This document shows positions 48,781-59,701 of a DNA stretch of 64,000 nucleotides, one piece after another. A model generated the notes under the pieces. It saw only the letters and a list, made by a program, of their open reading frames with translations, did no database searches and had not been told where the DNA came from. Within the stretch, counting starts at the first letter, position 1; every line of letters begins with the position of its first letter. The stretch lies in the NCBI GenBank assembly GCA_013396525.1, contig VWYX01001162.1, forward strand, positions 141,646-205,645. The letters run 5' to 3'. This DNA comes from Chaetorhynchus papuensis (Eukaryota > Chordata > Aves > Passeriformes > Rhipiduridae). The position numbers were made by a program, and so were the translations under genes.

Positions 48781-49335
48781 TTTCCTGTCCTTCAGCTTAG
48801 GTATGTCTTCCGTATTTGATTTGTAAACTGTTCTGACTGAGGGCTTTTCAGGTTAAGTCTGGACAGCATCTACCACAACGGAGTTCTGTTGTTAGCTGGG
48901 GTTTCCAAGATGCCTCTTTAATAAAAGCAGTCATAAATTCAGTGCTACTACTATGCTACATCCTTCTTTTAAACGTTAACACATATGAGGTTGCACTTGT
49001 TAAGCTCAGAAGTGTTCAGGTGAGGTTGGACATAGAATCCTCACGTGTCATTGCATGACGGTGTTACCATCACAATTTATTTTTTCAAGTGCACCATATC
49101 ATTAATATTTGATTTATCCTTACTCTGCAAACAGGAAATGATGGTGCATAAGGTTCTGCACTCAGAGCAGTGTTTTGCTGGAGCTCGATTTTGCAAATCT
49201 GGATCTACAAAACTACAGTATATTGGTTTTGCTTGATATTTACATCCTAATATCTACTTTAGTCCTTGGTGTAGTTTTGTGGGTACTTGTCTATATATGA
49301 GATTTTTGTCTCCTTGAATTTCACTCACTTGTAAT

Positions 49336-49372
49336 ATTATACTTTACATGTACATTTACATTATACTTTACA
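49336..49372 (+). repeat. Spaced direct repeat, 13 bases
   Basis: 'attatactttaca' occurs twice with a period of 24 bases. The intervening sequence is 'tgtacatttac'. Confidence 0.88.
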
Positions 49373-49445
49373 GTCCAGAGGAGCATTTTAGAAGAATCAG
49401 TGTATGTCATATGAAGGAACCATGATTGGTTTTTCTGTTCTGGCA

Positions 49446-49784
49446 GGACATGCAGAACCAGCAGATCAGCAGTTCGGCCCATCCACTGTCAAAGCTCCTC
49501 CAGTCTTTCAAGAGTTAGTAGACATCCCTGTCACTGTCTTGGGATGGTTTTGCTTTAAATTTGTTGAATATTTAAAAGAAATATATAGAGAGAGAATTAA
49601 TTTTAGCTGCACACCAGCAGATTGTCTGTTCTGTACATGGCCAGAGTTGTGCCTTGCATCAAAGCTTGCATGGGTGGAGAAGGGGTTTTCTACTGTAGCA
49701 AAGTCCATGAGTAGGAATTTGAGGTCCAGAAAATGCTGCCCCAGATCACTTCTGCAGAGTTCAGTTGTGTTCACGTGTACTTGA
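49446..49784 (+). pseudogene. Weak hAT-transposase-like C-terminal remnant
   Basis: A plus-strand open frame from 49404 to 49784 includes AWVEKGFSTVAKSMSRNLRSR near 49,670-49,730. This resembles the C-terminal dimerisation segment of hAT/ZBED transposases, whose family pattern is roughly 'x-(V/C)-E-(R/S)-G/S-F-S-x-(5-8)-(K/R)-x-(R)-(N/S)-(R)'. Nothing else in the frame is recognisable, and no terminal inverted repeats or 8-base target duplications were found by eye. The frame also starts next to an acceptor-like site (tttttctgttctggcag at 49446). It could be a domesticated or decayed hAT piece, or coincidence over about 20 residues. Confidence 0.2.
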
Positions 49785-49898
49785 TAAGGAGCAAGGCAAA
49801 GATCCAAAAGCCTTGATTTTTTTAAGTAGGAAACCTTGTTTGTTTGTGGAAGTGGGGCCAATGAATTTATGTTTATACCTGGTGCAGCGCAAATTCAG

Positions 49899-50016
49899 CC
49901 AAGGCCAGGCTGGATGGGGCTCTGGTCTAATGGAAGGTGTCCCTGCCCATGGCAGGGGTTGGAATGAGATGAACTTTAATATTCCGTCCAACCCAAATCA
50001 TTCTAGGATTCTTGGA
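49899..50016 (+). mobile_element. CR1: Short CR1 LINE 3' end
   Basis: Sense CR1: 'ccaaggccaggctggatggggctctggtctaatggaaggtgtccctgcccatggcaggggttggaatgagatgaactttaatattccgtccaacccaaatc' ending in 'attctaggattctt'. The 'gagcaacct' segment found in fuller copies is missing before 'ggtctaatgg', so this copy has a small internal deletion. Confidence 0.93.
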
Positions 50017-51149
50017 CAATGGTGCCCCTCTGTTTTACATTGCTTTGACAGTCTTGTAAATTCTCACTTACATTATTTTGTTCTTTATTGAATAACGTGA
50101 GTGGATTCAGTAATACCTTACCTAGTTTTCACCAAAAATCTCCAAAGCACCGTTAAGAGAGGGTGTTCAAGTGTTTCCACCTCTCCTTCATCACCAGGGG
50201 TGCAGCAAAACTGCAGTTACTGCCACTTTTGTTCTGCTTTCCTCTGATTTGAGCAGGAGTGAGCAATGTGGCCCAAACTTTTTTTTTTCCTAAAGGCTAT
50301 GACAGGCCAGGCCTGATAAATTTTACCATGATAGAGAGGGAAAGCTATAACCTGCTGACACTGGGGGATATAATTAAAATGTGTAGGCACCCTGAATTAC
50401 AGCTGTTGCGAATGTTCCAGCTATCTTAATAATTGAAGACCTTTTAATAATTTTATATGTTCTTTACTAGCTTGGCCTTGAGCTTAGGCAGGACTTCAGT
50501 TTCAAGATAATTTTCTTGTCCTCAAAAGTTAAATTGCTTTCTTTAATATAAAGCATACAATAAGGAGTGCAATTGAAGAGCTGCATGCCTACTGAACCTG
50601 CTCTTTCAGCATGAGACTCCACTTGTTCGAAGCAGATCCAGAGGAACAAACACTCTTTTATTATTAGATGATAAATCCCTGATGCCGTATCACTGTTTTG
50701 GCTTTCAACCTTATTGAACTTTCAAGAGAAATGCCTCTGTTTATAACATGAACTGCCCAGTAGCATCCAAGTATCTGTCACTGCACTGTGGACTTGAATT
50801 TTTATTTGGTGAACCACACTGTGCTGTGTTGTTCATAATGTGTCTGGTGCTGTATGGCTAAAGTCTGGCTCATACCGTGATGAAAAGCTGCAGAATGAGA
50901 TGTGGGGGTTACTATTTTTGTTACAGAATTCTGATTGCAAGTTAGAGCTTTTAATAATTTTTAATTAAAGGAGTTGGCAAATTAAGGGGGTTTTTTCCTG
51001 AGTAAGAAATAAAAAAATAATATTTCTGCTGAAAGCTGTTGGGATATTTACTCTTAATTTACTGAAGTTTTTGGGCTTTTTTCTTAAATACCACAAAATG
51101 CACATAAAGGGGGCTTACAAGAAAGCTGGAGGGGGACTTTTCACAGGGG

Positions 51150-51413
51150 CATGGAATGATAGGACATAGGAGAATGCCCTTAAGCTGAAGGAGGGTAGAT
51201 TTAAATTGGATATGAGGAAGAAATTCTTTACTGTGAGGGTGGTCAGGCCCTGGCACAGGTTGCCCAGAGCGGTTGTGGACTTACCATCCCTGGAAGTGTT
51301 AAAGGCCAGGCTGGATGGGGCTTTGGGCAGTCTGGTCAAGTGGAAGGTGTTGCTGCCCACGGCAGGAGGATTGGAACTGGATGATCTTTAAGGTCTCTGT
51401 AAAGATCCTATGA
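51150..51413 (+). mobile_element. CR1: CR1 LINE 3' end, sense orientation
   Basis: Sense CR1 from 'atggaatgataggac...gcccttaagctgaaggagggtagatttaaattggatatgaggaagaaattctttactgtgagggtggtcaggccctggcacaggttgcccagagcggttgtgg' to 'ttggaactggatgatctttaaggtctctgtaaagatcctatga'. It is the longest sense copy here. The expected terminal octamer repeats are eroded to 'gatcctatgaagtcctg'. Confidence 0.94.
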
Positions 51414-52551
51414 AGTCCTGCTGAAAATACAAGTTCAAAAATATCTGTGCTGGAGGCAAAAATTCCATGTGCTTTAGGAAATATTATTTATTACCACATA
51501 GAAGCATCTCAATAAAAAGTGACATCTTTAGCATCTGACTTTGAATAGAAAAGCAATTTGCATTTCTGTGTGTGTATTTGGCAGATTATGTTTCTGTGTT
51601 TGAATTCACCATTCTCAAGTAGCTTCTCCAGCTTCTGAAAGTGGGGAAACTGAGGCAAGGCTCTGAATTTATTTTGCAGATGACTTAGTTTAGAGGTAAC
51701 TGTGGTAAAGCAAAGATAAAAGTTGAAATTCACTGTCTCCTGGATCAGTGTCTCAGGCAGGGTTCCTGTGGTTTTTTTTTCCAAAATTTCCTTTGGGATA
51801 CCCAGCTTGTTGCTCCAGCAGGAATCTGCTTTTGACACTGCGGTGGGGTATTATGCCAAGAAGCATTTTTGGAATATTCATATATTAGCCCACAGTACTG
51901 CATTTGTTTAATGTTTCGTAAGGTCTCAGCTGCAACACTCAACTAGCAAAAATGTTCTTCTCTTGGGAGCTTTCTAGCAAGTTCTAGCACATGGTCAAGA
52001 TCTGATGTTTTATAATGCCAAGGTGTGTTGTTAAAAGGCTTTATAAACCATCAGGCTTTAAGTGGTGCTTTTTGCTGCGGAGTATCAAATTGATAGTCAA
52101 CCATAATTTGGTTTTTAAGTTTGTCTGTTGAATGATTCCCAATTTGTATAGATAATATATTGTGTGTTCAAGTGAGTGCTCCGCTTTTGTACATTCCCTT
52201 CCATTAAGAAGATGAGACCTCGGATAAGTGGGAGTTTCAGATAATGTGGAATCAAATACGTTAGCGAGTCGTACAGTAACAATCAGCACAATGACTATTT
52301 TATGTTTGAAGTGGAGATCGTGTTTGGAGTGCCTGTAAATGCCTTGTTGGAAAAATCAATTCTGAGCATCTCCTTTCTCCACATCTTGATTCATTTTACT
52401 TCGAATGTATTTTGACACTGGAAGTTTCAGTCTGTCCACATGCAGGGTTTAACTCTCCTGGCTTTTTTTGAGCTTACTTCAGAGTTACACCACAGTGGCT
52501 GAAAACAACATGTGATTTTGATTTACATTATCTAGTGCTTAATTACTTTAA

Positions 52552-52620
52552 AGAATCATATAATTGTTAAGGTTGGAAAAGACCTTTAAGATGATCACAT
52601 CCAACCATCATTTGACTGGT
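52552..52620 (-). mobile_element. CR1: Short CR1 LINE 3' fragment
   Basis: Antisense CR1: 'agaatcatataattgttaaggttggaaaagacctttaagatgatcacatccaaccatcattt'. It is the 'ttggaaaagacc' subfamily, as at 26.9 kb, and is truncated after about 65 bases. Confidence 0.85.
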
Positions 52621-52833
52621 GAAACAGCCTAAGAAAAGCCTGCACAGGAGGCAGCTGAAAAAGACATTAAGCAGCAAATCACACTTTTTTTCTTTCTCAA
52701 GTCATCTCACTAGACCTCAGACTCCATATTTTTGAGAGACTTGCACGATGTAGAGTAGTGCTGGTAGGATTGACAGAGCTTTTATTTGGAGCAGCCAAAT
52801 GAATAAATAAGCCTTCTGGGTACACTGAGAGAG

Positions 52834-52957
52834 CTCAAGGCACTTGGGAAAAAATATCAATAATCCCCATTTGATAGAGGGTGGGAGTCAGGCATGGAGC
52901 TGTGTGTTGTCAAGCAGTGCCAAGCTGGTCACTGGCAGAGCAGGGCCTTCAAATCTG
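52834..52957 (-). mobile_element. Ancient MIR-type SINE remnant
   Basis: Antisense MIR wording: 'caaggcacttggg...atatcaataatccccatttgatagagggtgggagtcaggcatggagctgtgtgttgtcaagcagtgccaagctggtcactggcagagcaggg'. The consensus complement reads approximately 'caaggcactttacaaa..tcaataatccccattttacagatggggaaactgaggca..gagctgtgacttgcccaag..acacagctggtcagtggcagagc'. Order and spacing agree over about 110 bases, and this is the longest of the ancient SINE matches here. Confidence 0.65.
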
Positions 52958-53289
52958 CTTGAAATAGGAAAGCTGATGAGACTGAGAGATATGGGAGGGC
53001 TCCTCCAAACCCCCGAGTCGAGGAGAGGGTTTATAGAGAGATGTAACGTGTTCCTTAGTTTGATTTATTTTTCTTTGCTAAGGAGAGAGTCTGCAGTACC
53101 CAACATTAGATAGTCTTTGCCCTGGGTGCACAAAGCTTTTGCATTTTCTGAAGGGATATATTGGTAGTATTGTGAAAATGTGGCTGTGACCTATTTAGAC
53201 GGGTTAGAGTGGGGTACAAATCTCTGCACTAGGAAGAAGTATCATTTTCCAGCTGGGCAGAAAATCGCATTTATTCTGTAATAGAACAC

Positions 53290-53505
53290 AAGAGCTCATT
53301 GAACACCGGAGTGGAGTGGCTGAGCCGTCGGCGCTCCACCGGGGGAATGAAGTCTCCGCTTAAATATTCCATCAGATAGCAGAAATCCTGGGAGTCCGAA
53401 GAACAGAATTACTGCCTTCGGTAGATGACCAAAAAGTTCTTCTTTCTCTCGGGAGTGGCTGTTCAGCTGCAGCAGAACATTGTTTTTAGAGGAGCTGCAA
53501 GACAC
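53290..53505. promoter_or_regulatory. CpG-containing element-like block
   Basis: CpG-bearing words ('gagccgtcggcgctccaccggggg') begin a stretch with a 69-codon open minus-strand frame (…HSREKEELFGHLPKA…). Possible acceptors on that strand are weak, and no donor follows in a sensible place. Either a regulatory element or an unrecognised exon; I lean to the former. Confidence 0.22.
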
Positions 53506-54169
53506 TTTCTGCGTGTGTTCTCCTTGCTATGTGTCAAGGGCTGAAAATAAAGAGGAAATTATTACACATAAGCATAACCCTGGACTGACGAGGAGGTGGC
53601 GTGCAGAGATCCATGCATATTTAAATGAGTCTCTTTTAGAAATAGGAACTTTTGAATCAAAGGCTTCACTTTCTCAGAAAATCAACCATTTGACCTAAAA
53701 GCTCAGAAGTTGTAGGGGACTAAGCCAAAACTATCAGGGGTGAAACAGTCCAATATTTGTGTTGTTAATGTTGCAGCCACGAGCAGACAGTTTGTAAGAG
53801 AAGGTAGGATCTCCTCTTAGACAAATTGTTGTGGTCGGGAAAACAGCAGTAGTACACGAGCCTCTGTCCTGGCAAATAGCTTGTGCATCCAAAACTATGT
53901 CTGTTTTTTCCATCCCTCCTCACTAGCCTAAGAGGAAATTGCTTCCCCTTATAAACCTAGAATTTGCTACCTTTCTTCAAGAAGTATTGAAATACGATGG
54001 GTTTTTTAAATTTATTTAAAGAAGCTTCACAAATTTGCACTGTAATAAAAATATTAACATGTAAGACAGTGAGTTTGGGCAATGTCACATCATTAGGTTT
54101 GTGCAGGTGCTCTGAGGTCCTTCCCTGTTATTAAATTTCACAATGCAAGACGGGCAAATCTTTTCTCTG

Positions 54170-54480
54170 CCTCATGCTGGCGTCACAGCAGCGAACTTGT
54201 TGAATTCCCCTCAGTTATGGAAATACCTGGTGTAGAACCTAAACTGTGTATTGCAAGTTTTGACACAACTCCTTTGCAACCAATGGGGAACACATATTAT
54301 TTTCTGTCCTTCAAAGCTGCTTTTCTGTACAGATAACATTGGCGAGGATAGCTCCGAAGATAGGCGCTCACTCAGCGGAGGAACATTGCTGTATTACTCA
54401 CAAAGATAAGGGGGTATTAAGAACTTCCTTGGAGTTCTTACCAAAAATCAATTCTATCTTTTATAGTTCTCCAGAGATAA
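54170..54480. promoter_or_regulatory. CpG-containing element-like block with a palindrome
   Basis: Several CpGs ('ggcgaggatagctccgaagataggcgctcactcagcggagg', 54343-54382) stand out from the surrounding CpG-poor DNA. AAGAACT-tccttgg-AGTTCTT (54419-54439) is a perfect 7-base inverted repeat. No frame. Confidence 0.26.
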
Positions 54481-55030
54481 TTCATCCCTCTCCCCATCCT
54501 AATCCACACTGAGCGGGGATGGAGGCAAGGAAGAGGATGTGGTGCAAAAACCAAAGGTTAAAATCTCTCGGACCTTTTGTGATTTATTTTGAAATTAAAA
54601 ATTATACCTTTGCTGGATGGGCATCAGCCATAAAGTGATGGTCATTCCCAAATCAGTCATAAGTGCATTACAAGGAATTGAACTACTCTTTCTGCCAGGA
54701 GAAACCAACAGTTTCAGTACCAGGAGGAGCTTCCCTCTCCTAAGGAGAGATGCAGGATCATAATGCAGATGAACAAGGTGTCTCCCCTGATCCAAGGAGT
54801 GAGAGACATGGGTTCTTTCTTCTTCTGACCATATGTTTAAAATATCTGATTAGCCAGATTACACCTTCTCTAAAGCAAAAGGTGAGCCGGTAGGTTCAGT
54901 ATTAGATTTCCAAACTCATCCTAGACTTTGAATTTTCATCCCTGCCATGAGTATTTTGAGTGAGAATGACCATGCATCAATAATTTGTTATTGCTGAGCC
55001 CTGCTTGTTTTTTCCTCTATAGATGAAATG

Positions 55031-55130
55031 CCTGGTGTAGTGGGAGATGTCCCTGCCCATGGCAGGGGGTTTGGAACAAGATCATCTTTAAGGTCCTTTC
55101 TAACCCAAATCATTCTATGAGTCAATGATT
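55031..55130 (+). mobile_element. CR1: Short CR1 LINE 3' end
   Basis: Sense CR1: 'cctggtgtagtgggagatgtccctgcccatggcagggggtttggaacaagatcatctttaaggtcctttctaacccaaatcattctatgagtcaatgatt'. It retains the terminal 'attctatga' repeat. Confidence 0.93.
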
Positions 55131-56350
55131 TTGGTTGTCTGTGCAATTTCTTTCCCATCTGGGGATAATGAGCCTGTAAAAATATGTGGCCATGCCCTGA
55201 ACAGGTTGTCCTGAAATATCTGGTCTTGGTAATAGAAAATTCCCCAAACAGTGGCTTGGCAAAAGTCTTACTCATGAGGAAGAATGAATTTAGACTTTTA
55301 TTCTGAATTGGATATCTTGTGTCCCTAAATACCTGCTGTTCTTGAGCAGTCAGAGAGCTTGTTAATCATATTGCTTATGATAAATTATATTTTTGGCCAC
55401 TATGTCATTCAGCATGTCTGGTGTATGTCAAGGGTAACATTCTCTTGTGGCGCTGTAGCATATTGAAAATGGAAATAATATCTTTACAGTTTCTCAGGTA
55501 TCCTGACTAAAATTTATCTTGTCTTTTTTTCCTCCCAGTTCCCTATGCTTTTGACCATCACTGACATTTTTTTTTCCTTTTTAATTTGCAGAAGGCACAA
55601 ATGCAAGTCCTGGCAACACACCCTTCTTACTTAGAGGATTAAGTCAGTGTCCTTGTTCTTGCTTTTTATGGTTAGATTTCTTTCTCCCTGGAAGGCACCT
55701 AGTCTTTTTGAACAGCTTTCTGTGCAGATAAGTAAAATCTTAGATTTAAGTAGGAAATCTTTGTAAATCTTAAATTTTTGTAGGAAACCTTTAATAGCCA
55801 GAGTACAAGGTATTTATCGTGTGGTAGCAGATGTAACTTAGAGACCATAAAGAATTTGTGGCAAAAGGAAGCAAGTTGTTACCGTGTTAAAATTTCTGTT
55901 GCTTCATTTTTCTTGTTATTTCATCCCAGGGTTCTGGGGTCATTTTGGTTGAACTTAATGAGTTCCTGGGTGTACACAGAGCACACCAATCTTTTGGGTT
56001 TATTTCTCTAGCCCAGAAATGGTGGAGGAGGGGGAGAAGCTCCAAAACACAACAAGAATCTGAAGTCTGCCAGAGTCTTATTTAGAGCTTGAAACAAATT
56101 CAGATCTGTTTCTGGATTTGAAATTCCATATTAAAGACACTTTACCTCCCTGCAGAAAAAGTGGTGGTAGGTCTTTTTCATATGTTTCAGTGATATTTCA
56201 TATTTGAGAGACATTTCTAGGCATTATCTGAAGTTCTGCTGTCTTTCTTGCCTCTGGAAGCAGTGACAGTTTGTGGTGGGAGGGAGAGAGGAAAGGGTTT
56301 GCCATTTCCCACTTTATTAGGGAATAATACGGTGTAAAAATAATCACTGT

Positions 56351-56409
56351 ATCATAGAATATTCTTAGTTGGAAGGGAACCATAATGTTCATCAAAGTCC
56401 AGCTCCTGA
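56351..56409 (-). mobile_element. CR1: Very short CR1 LINE 3' fragment
   Basis: Antisense CR1 end: 'atcatagaatattcttagttggaagggaaccataatgttcatcaaagtccagctcctga'. Only about 60 bases remain. Confidence 0.8.
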
Positions 56410-57223
56410 AGAGAGGGAAAGAAAAAATTTAGAAGGTGAATTGAGGAGTGATCTCTACTGAGCCAGAGATGATTTCAAGAGAAATAAATGTATCTCCTAC
56501 CCCAGCTGGAAAAAGAATCCTCTTCCATAGTGCAAAGTTAGAGATCTGAATAAGTAGTCTTCTACTTTTTAATAATTGCTGGGTTACATCACATCTGAGC
56601 ATCTTTTTATGTAGGGGTATCCTCAGGCATTTTTTATTTTTATGGATGTGCACAAGAAATGAAGCCCCAGGAGCTACGGTGACAGATGTGAGATAGAAGA
56701 ACTCAGGAGTGAAGAGACTCTGCCTGGACAAGACCCTGAGGACCAAAACTTGCAGCATTTAGCATCATGGGATGGAAAAAACCAAACCAGCAATCAATTG
56801 CTGCCCATTTACTTTCTGGCTTGTCCCACAGCCACTTTGAGCATGTGTCCACAATGTACCTACTTAGCCCTTCTTCCTTATTTTGGCCTGGAAATGCTTA
56901 TTTAGTGTAACTCCTCTTTACCACCTCCTCCTCTTCTCACTGCTTCTTATAGTTCCATGTTTCATGGGCTTTCTGGGTGTTTTGTCCTTTACCTTTTGCC
57001 TCAGTCTTCCCTTTGGCCATCAGTCTCCTTCATGAAAATACCCTGAGTGATGCAAAAAGCAAATGTGTTCTTTCCTCTTCTAGTTTTTATCTTCCTGCTA
57101 AATTCTAGACAAAGAGAAAGCACAGGAAGGCTCAGAGTGAGAGACAGGAAAAAGCAGAAAAAATCTGTAATACAGAAAAGCTGTTATTTTCTGGGATTTG
57201 GAAGGGGCAGTTAATGAATTGTA

Positions 57224-57311
57224 AAATCACAGAATCCTGGAATGCTTTGGGTTGGAAGGGATCTTAAAGACTGTCTAGTTCCAACCTCCTGCCATGGGCA
57301 GGGACACCTGC
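57224..57311 (-). mobile_element. CR1: Short CR1 LINE 3' fragment
   Basis: Antisense CR1 end: 'aaatcacagaatcctggaatgctttgggttggaagggatcttaaagactgtctagttccaacctcctgccatgggcagggacacctgc'. It is followed directly by an A-rich tract of about 90 bases. That tract is on the side away from the CR1 3' terminus and so is not its tail. Confidence 0.92.
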
Positions 57312-57312
57312 A

Positions 57313-57405
57313 ATGAAGAGGTGGAAAAGAGAAAAACAGAAAGATGAAAGAAAACAGAAAATCAGAACAAAAAGAAAAAAACCAAAGAAATGTGAAAGAA
57401 AAACT
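57313..57405. repeat. A-rich low-complexity tract
   Basis: About 90 bases of A/G-rich sequence with very few pyrimidines ('aagatgaaagaaaacagaaa', 'caaaaagaaaaaaaccaaag') directly next to a CR1 end. The 71-codon frame here (KRKREK-type lysine-rich peptide) is a by-product of this composition. Confidence 0.85.
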
Positions 57406-58489
57406 TCAGTGTTTTTCTGTTCTCAGTTTATCCAGGCAGCAGCGTGGGTGAAGTCTCTGCTTTACAAACCTAATTCAGGTCCCTGTCCCATGAATTTACA
57501 GCTCGAATTGGGAAGTGGAAGAAATTAATGGGGAAAACCTCCCCCATTCCAATTTATTTCTCTGTAACGCATCCCAGAGCATATTCCATTTTGGGGAGAG
57601 GAGGGAACGACAGATTGTTGTTGCTAATAGGATTTGGGTCAAACTGCTGCTCACTGTTTGGCACGTAACTAAATTAATAGGGGGGTGTTCTCAAAAATTA
57701 CATGGCACAGCAGGATGATAATCCCCTCCCCACCCAATTCCGAGTCCCCTTCATGGGCAAAGATGTTTGGCTGAGCATATTCTGCAACAATTTATCCATT
57801 AAAACTCAGAGCTTCCCCACCACTGGCTTTAATCCTGGCTTGGAAGGAGCTCCATCGGCACGGCTGAGCGCGCCTCGTTCTGCCTGAATCCCGAGAATAC
57901 CAACAGTTGGTGCTCGCTCTCGAAGCTAAATTTCCCCTCCACCCTCCAAAACTCACAAAGACAGAGGTGGTAAAGGTCTGAGTTTATGGAACAGGGGGTT
58001 AGAAAGAGTGGCAACAAGCAGCAGAGCAAATAAATAGTTACAGATGAGCTGCATCAGCTGCAAATGCTCTCGCAACGTTTTGTGAGTAAGGGAGGTTTTG
58101 TATCTCGAGATGAAGAAGTTGTCTTCAGTCTGTGTGTTCTTTGGGGTCTTTGTGGATCATCAAAGTGTCCCTGGGAATTGCAGTTCCCTCTCAGCAGGGA
58201 GTCACCTGGTAGTGAACCAGCCTGAGGTCCATGAAACGGGAAGGTTACATGGGAATCTGACAACCCTGAAATGAAGGGGTTTTATATTTTTTTATGTCTG
58301 AGTGGAAAGTTAATGTTACGTAAAACTGCCTACTGAAGCCAATTCCTTCACTAAAATTGTTTTCATTGGGTTTTTTTCATTCCTCCCGTGTGTCCAAGAA
58401 AAATATTACTTAGCTAAAAGGCATTAATTCAGTTTAAATCAGAGTATCAAGCCCTCTGACTCTAGTAGTGATGTGTGCACAAGTTTCTT

Positions 58490-58960
58490 GTTTAAATTAA
58501 GCCTGCTGGTTACTGGCTTGTTTGTTTCTCTGCTATCCCTGTTTTCTCTGTATTCAGGATGCTTATCTCATAAACTGCTAGAAAAATAATGGTCGTGTAC
58601 CATTTTTTAAATAATTCAGATGGAGAAGCAATATCCTTCAGAATTTCTGTAATCAAGTACGTACCCAATCCAGCTCGTGCGGAAACTTGATCAAAATAGA
58701 TCCTTAACTCTTGGTTAAGCCTAATTAGGATACAGAGTTCAATACAGAGGCACTTCTCATTTTCCTTTGCAATCAGCACATCATTTTTGTTTTGTTAAAG
58801 GACACAAGTTGCATCCCTTCAGATAAACAGCTTGGGCAAGCTCTGCAAAACAATTAGTGCGTCTTTCACATGGTCTAAACTTGATTGAATAATTACTCAA
58901 ATAATGGTCAGTAATGGAATACATAGGGTTATCTCCTGGCTAATCCTCAGGTAATGGAGT
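58490..58960. promoter_or_regulatory. Conserved-element-like block with an open minus frame
   Basis: Repeat-free, word-rich sequence. Short inverted repeats are AATGGT-cgtgt-ACCATT (58588-58604) and TTAAC-tcttg-GTTAA (near 58703). It also has 'cttgatcaaaat' and 'gcctaattagg'. The minus strand is open for 89 codons (58510-58779; parts read RIYFDQVSARAGLGTYL and SPSELFKKWYT). No strong splice acceptor bounds it and I do not recognise the peptide, so regulatory sequence is the more cautious reading. Confidence 0.33.
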
Positions 58961-59421
58961 TGGTGTATCTCTGATTTTTCTCTTAGCTGTTCCCAGTGAA
59001 CAGGAGACTGAGACAAAAGTGATTATGGGAAGTGGAGGGAGTCACTGGAGGCCAGCAAGGAAAAGGAGGCCTTATCTTAAGCAATTAATCAAGAAAACTC
59101 CTATTGTGGGACAATTATTCAAAGCTAATTCTAAAATAGCTTTAGAGCCTGAGGTCCTGAAGGTTTTTTAGTGTGTTTTTTTCTGTTTTGTTTTTGTTTT
59201 GTTTTAAGAATTTTGCCAAGGTCATTGGGAGCACAGGGGCAGCCCTTGCATCCAAATGAAGGCTGCAGCATAAAGAGGGAGTTGAGTCTGAAGTGCAGCA
59301 TCACACCATGTGAGCCTTGAAGTCCTTGTCAGAGCTGCAAGTTCTTATTTTAAAAAATGGGTTGGAATGTTTCGGAACAGAGACAATATTCTAAAACTTG
59401 CTTAATGCTTCCACAAAAGTC

Positions 59422-59701
59422 AAAAAATCAGAGAATGGAAGTGACCCTAAAGCTTATCTCGTGCCACTCCCCTGCCATGGGCAGGGACACCTTCCACTAG
59501 ATGTGGGGTTGATCCAAGCCCCATCCACCCTGGCCTTGGACACTTCCAGGGATGGGGCATTAACTTCTCTGGGCAACCTGTGCCAGGGCCACCCCACCCA
59601 CCCTAACAATAAGGTCTTCCTACCCAGTATCCAATCTAAACCTGCTCTCTGTCAGTTTGAAGCCATTCCCCCTTGTTCTGTCACTACATACTCTTGTAAA
59701 G
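59422..59701 (-). mobile_element. CR1: CR1 LINE fragment, 5'-truncated
   Basis: Antisense CR1: 'cactcccctgccatgggcagggacaccttccactagatg...gatccaagccccatccaccctggccttggacacttccagggatggggcat', 'ctctgggcaacctgtgccagggcc', 'aataaggtcttcctacccagtatccaatctaaacctgctctctgtcagtttgaagccattcccccttgttctgtcactacat'. It retains more of the CR1 3' region than most other copies here. The 213-codon plus-strand frame starting at 59398 runs through it in antisense and should not be taken as a gene. Confidence 0.95.

Noticed and set aside
57313..57528. Lysine/arginine-rich 71-codon frame
   Set aside because: Produced by an A-rich low-complexity tract beside a CR1 end.
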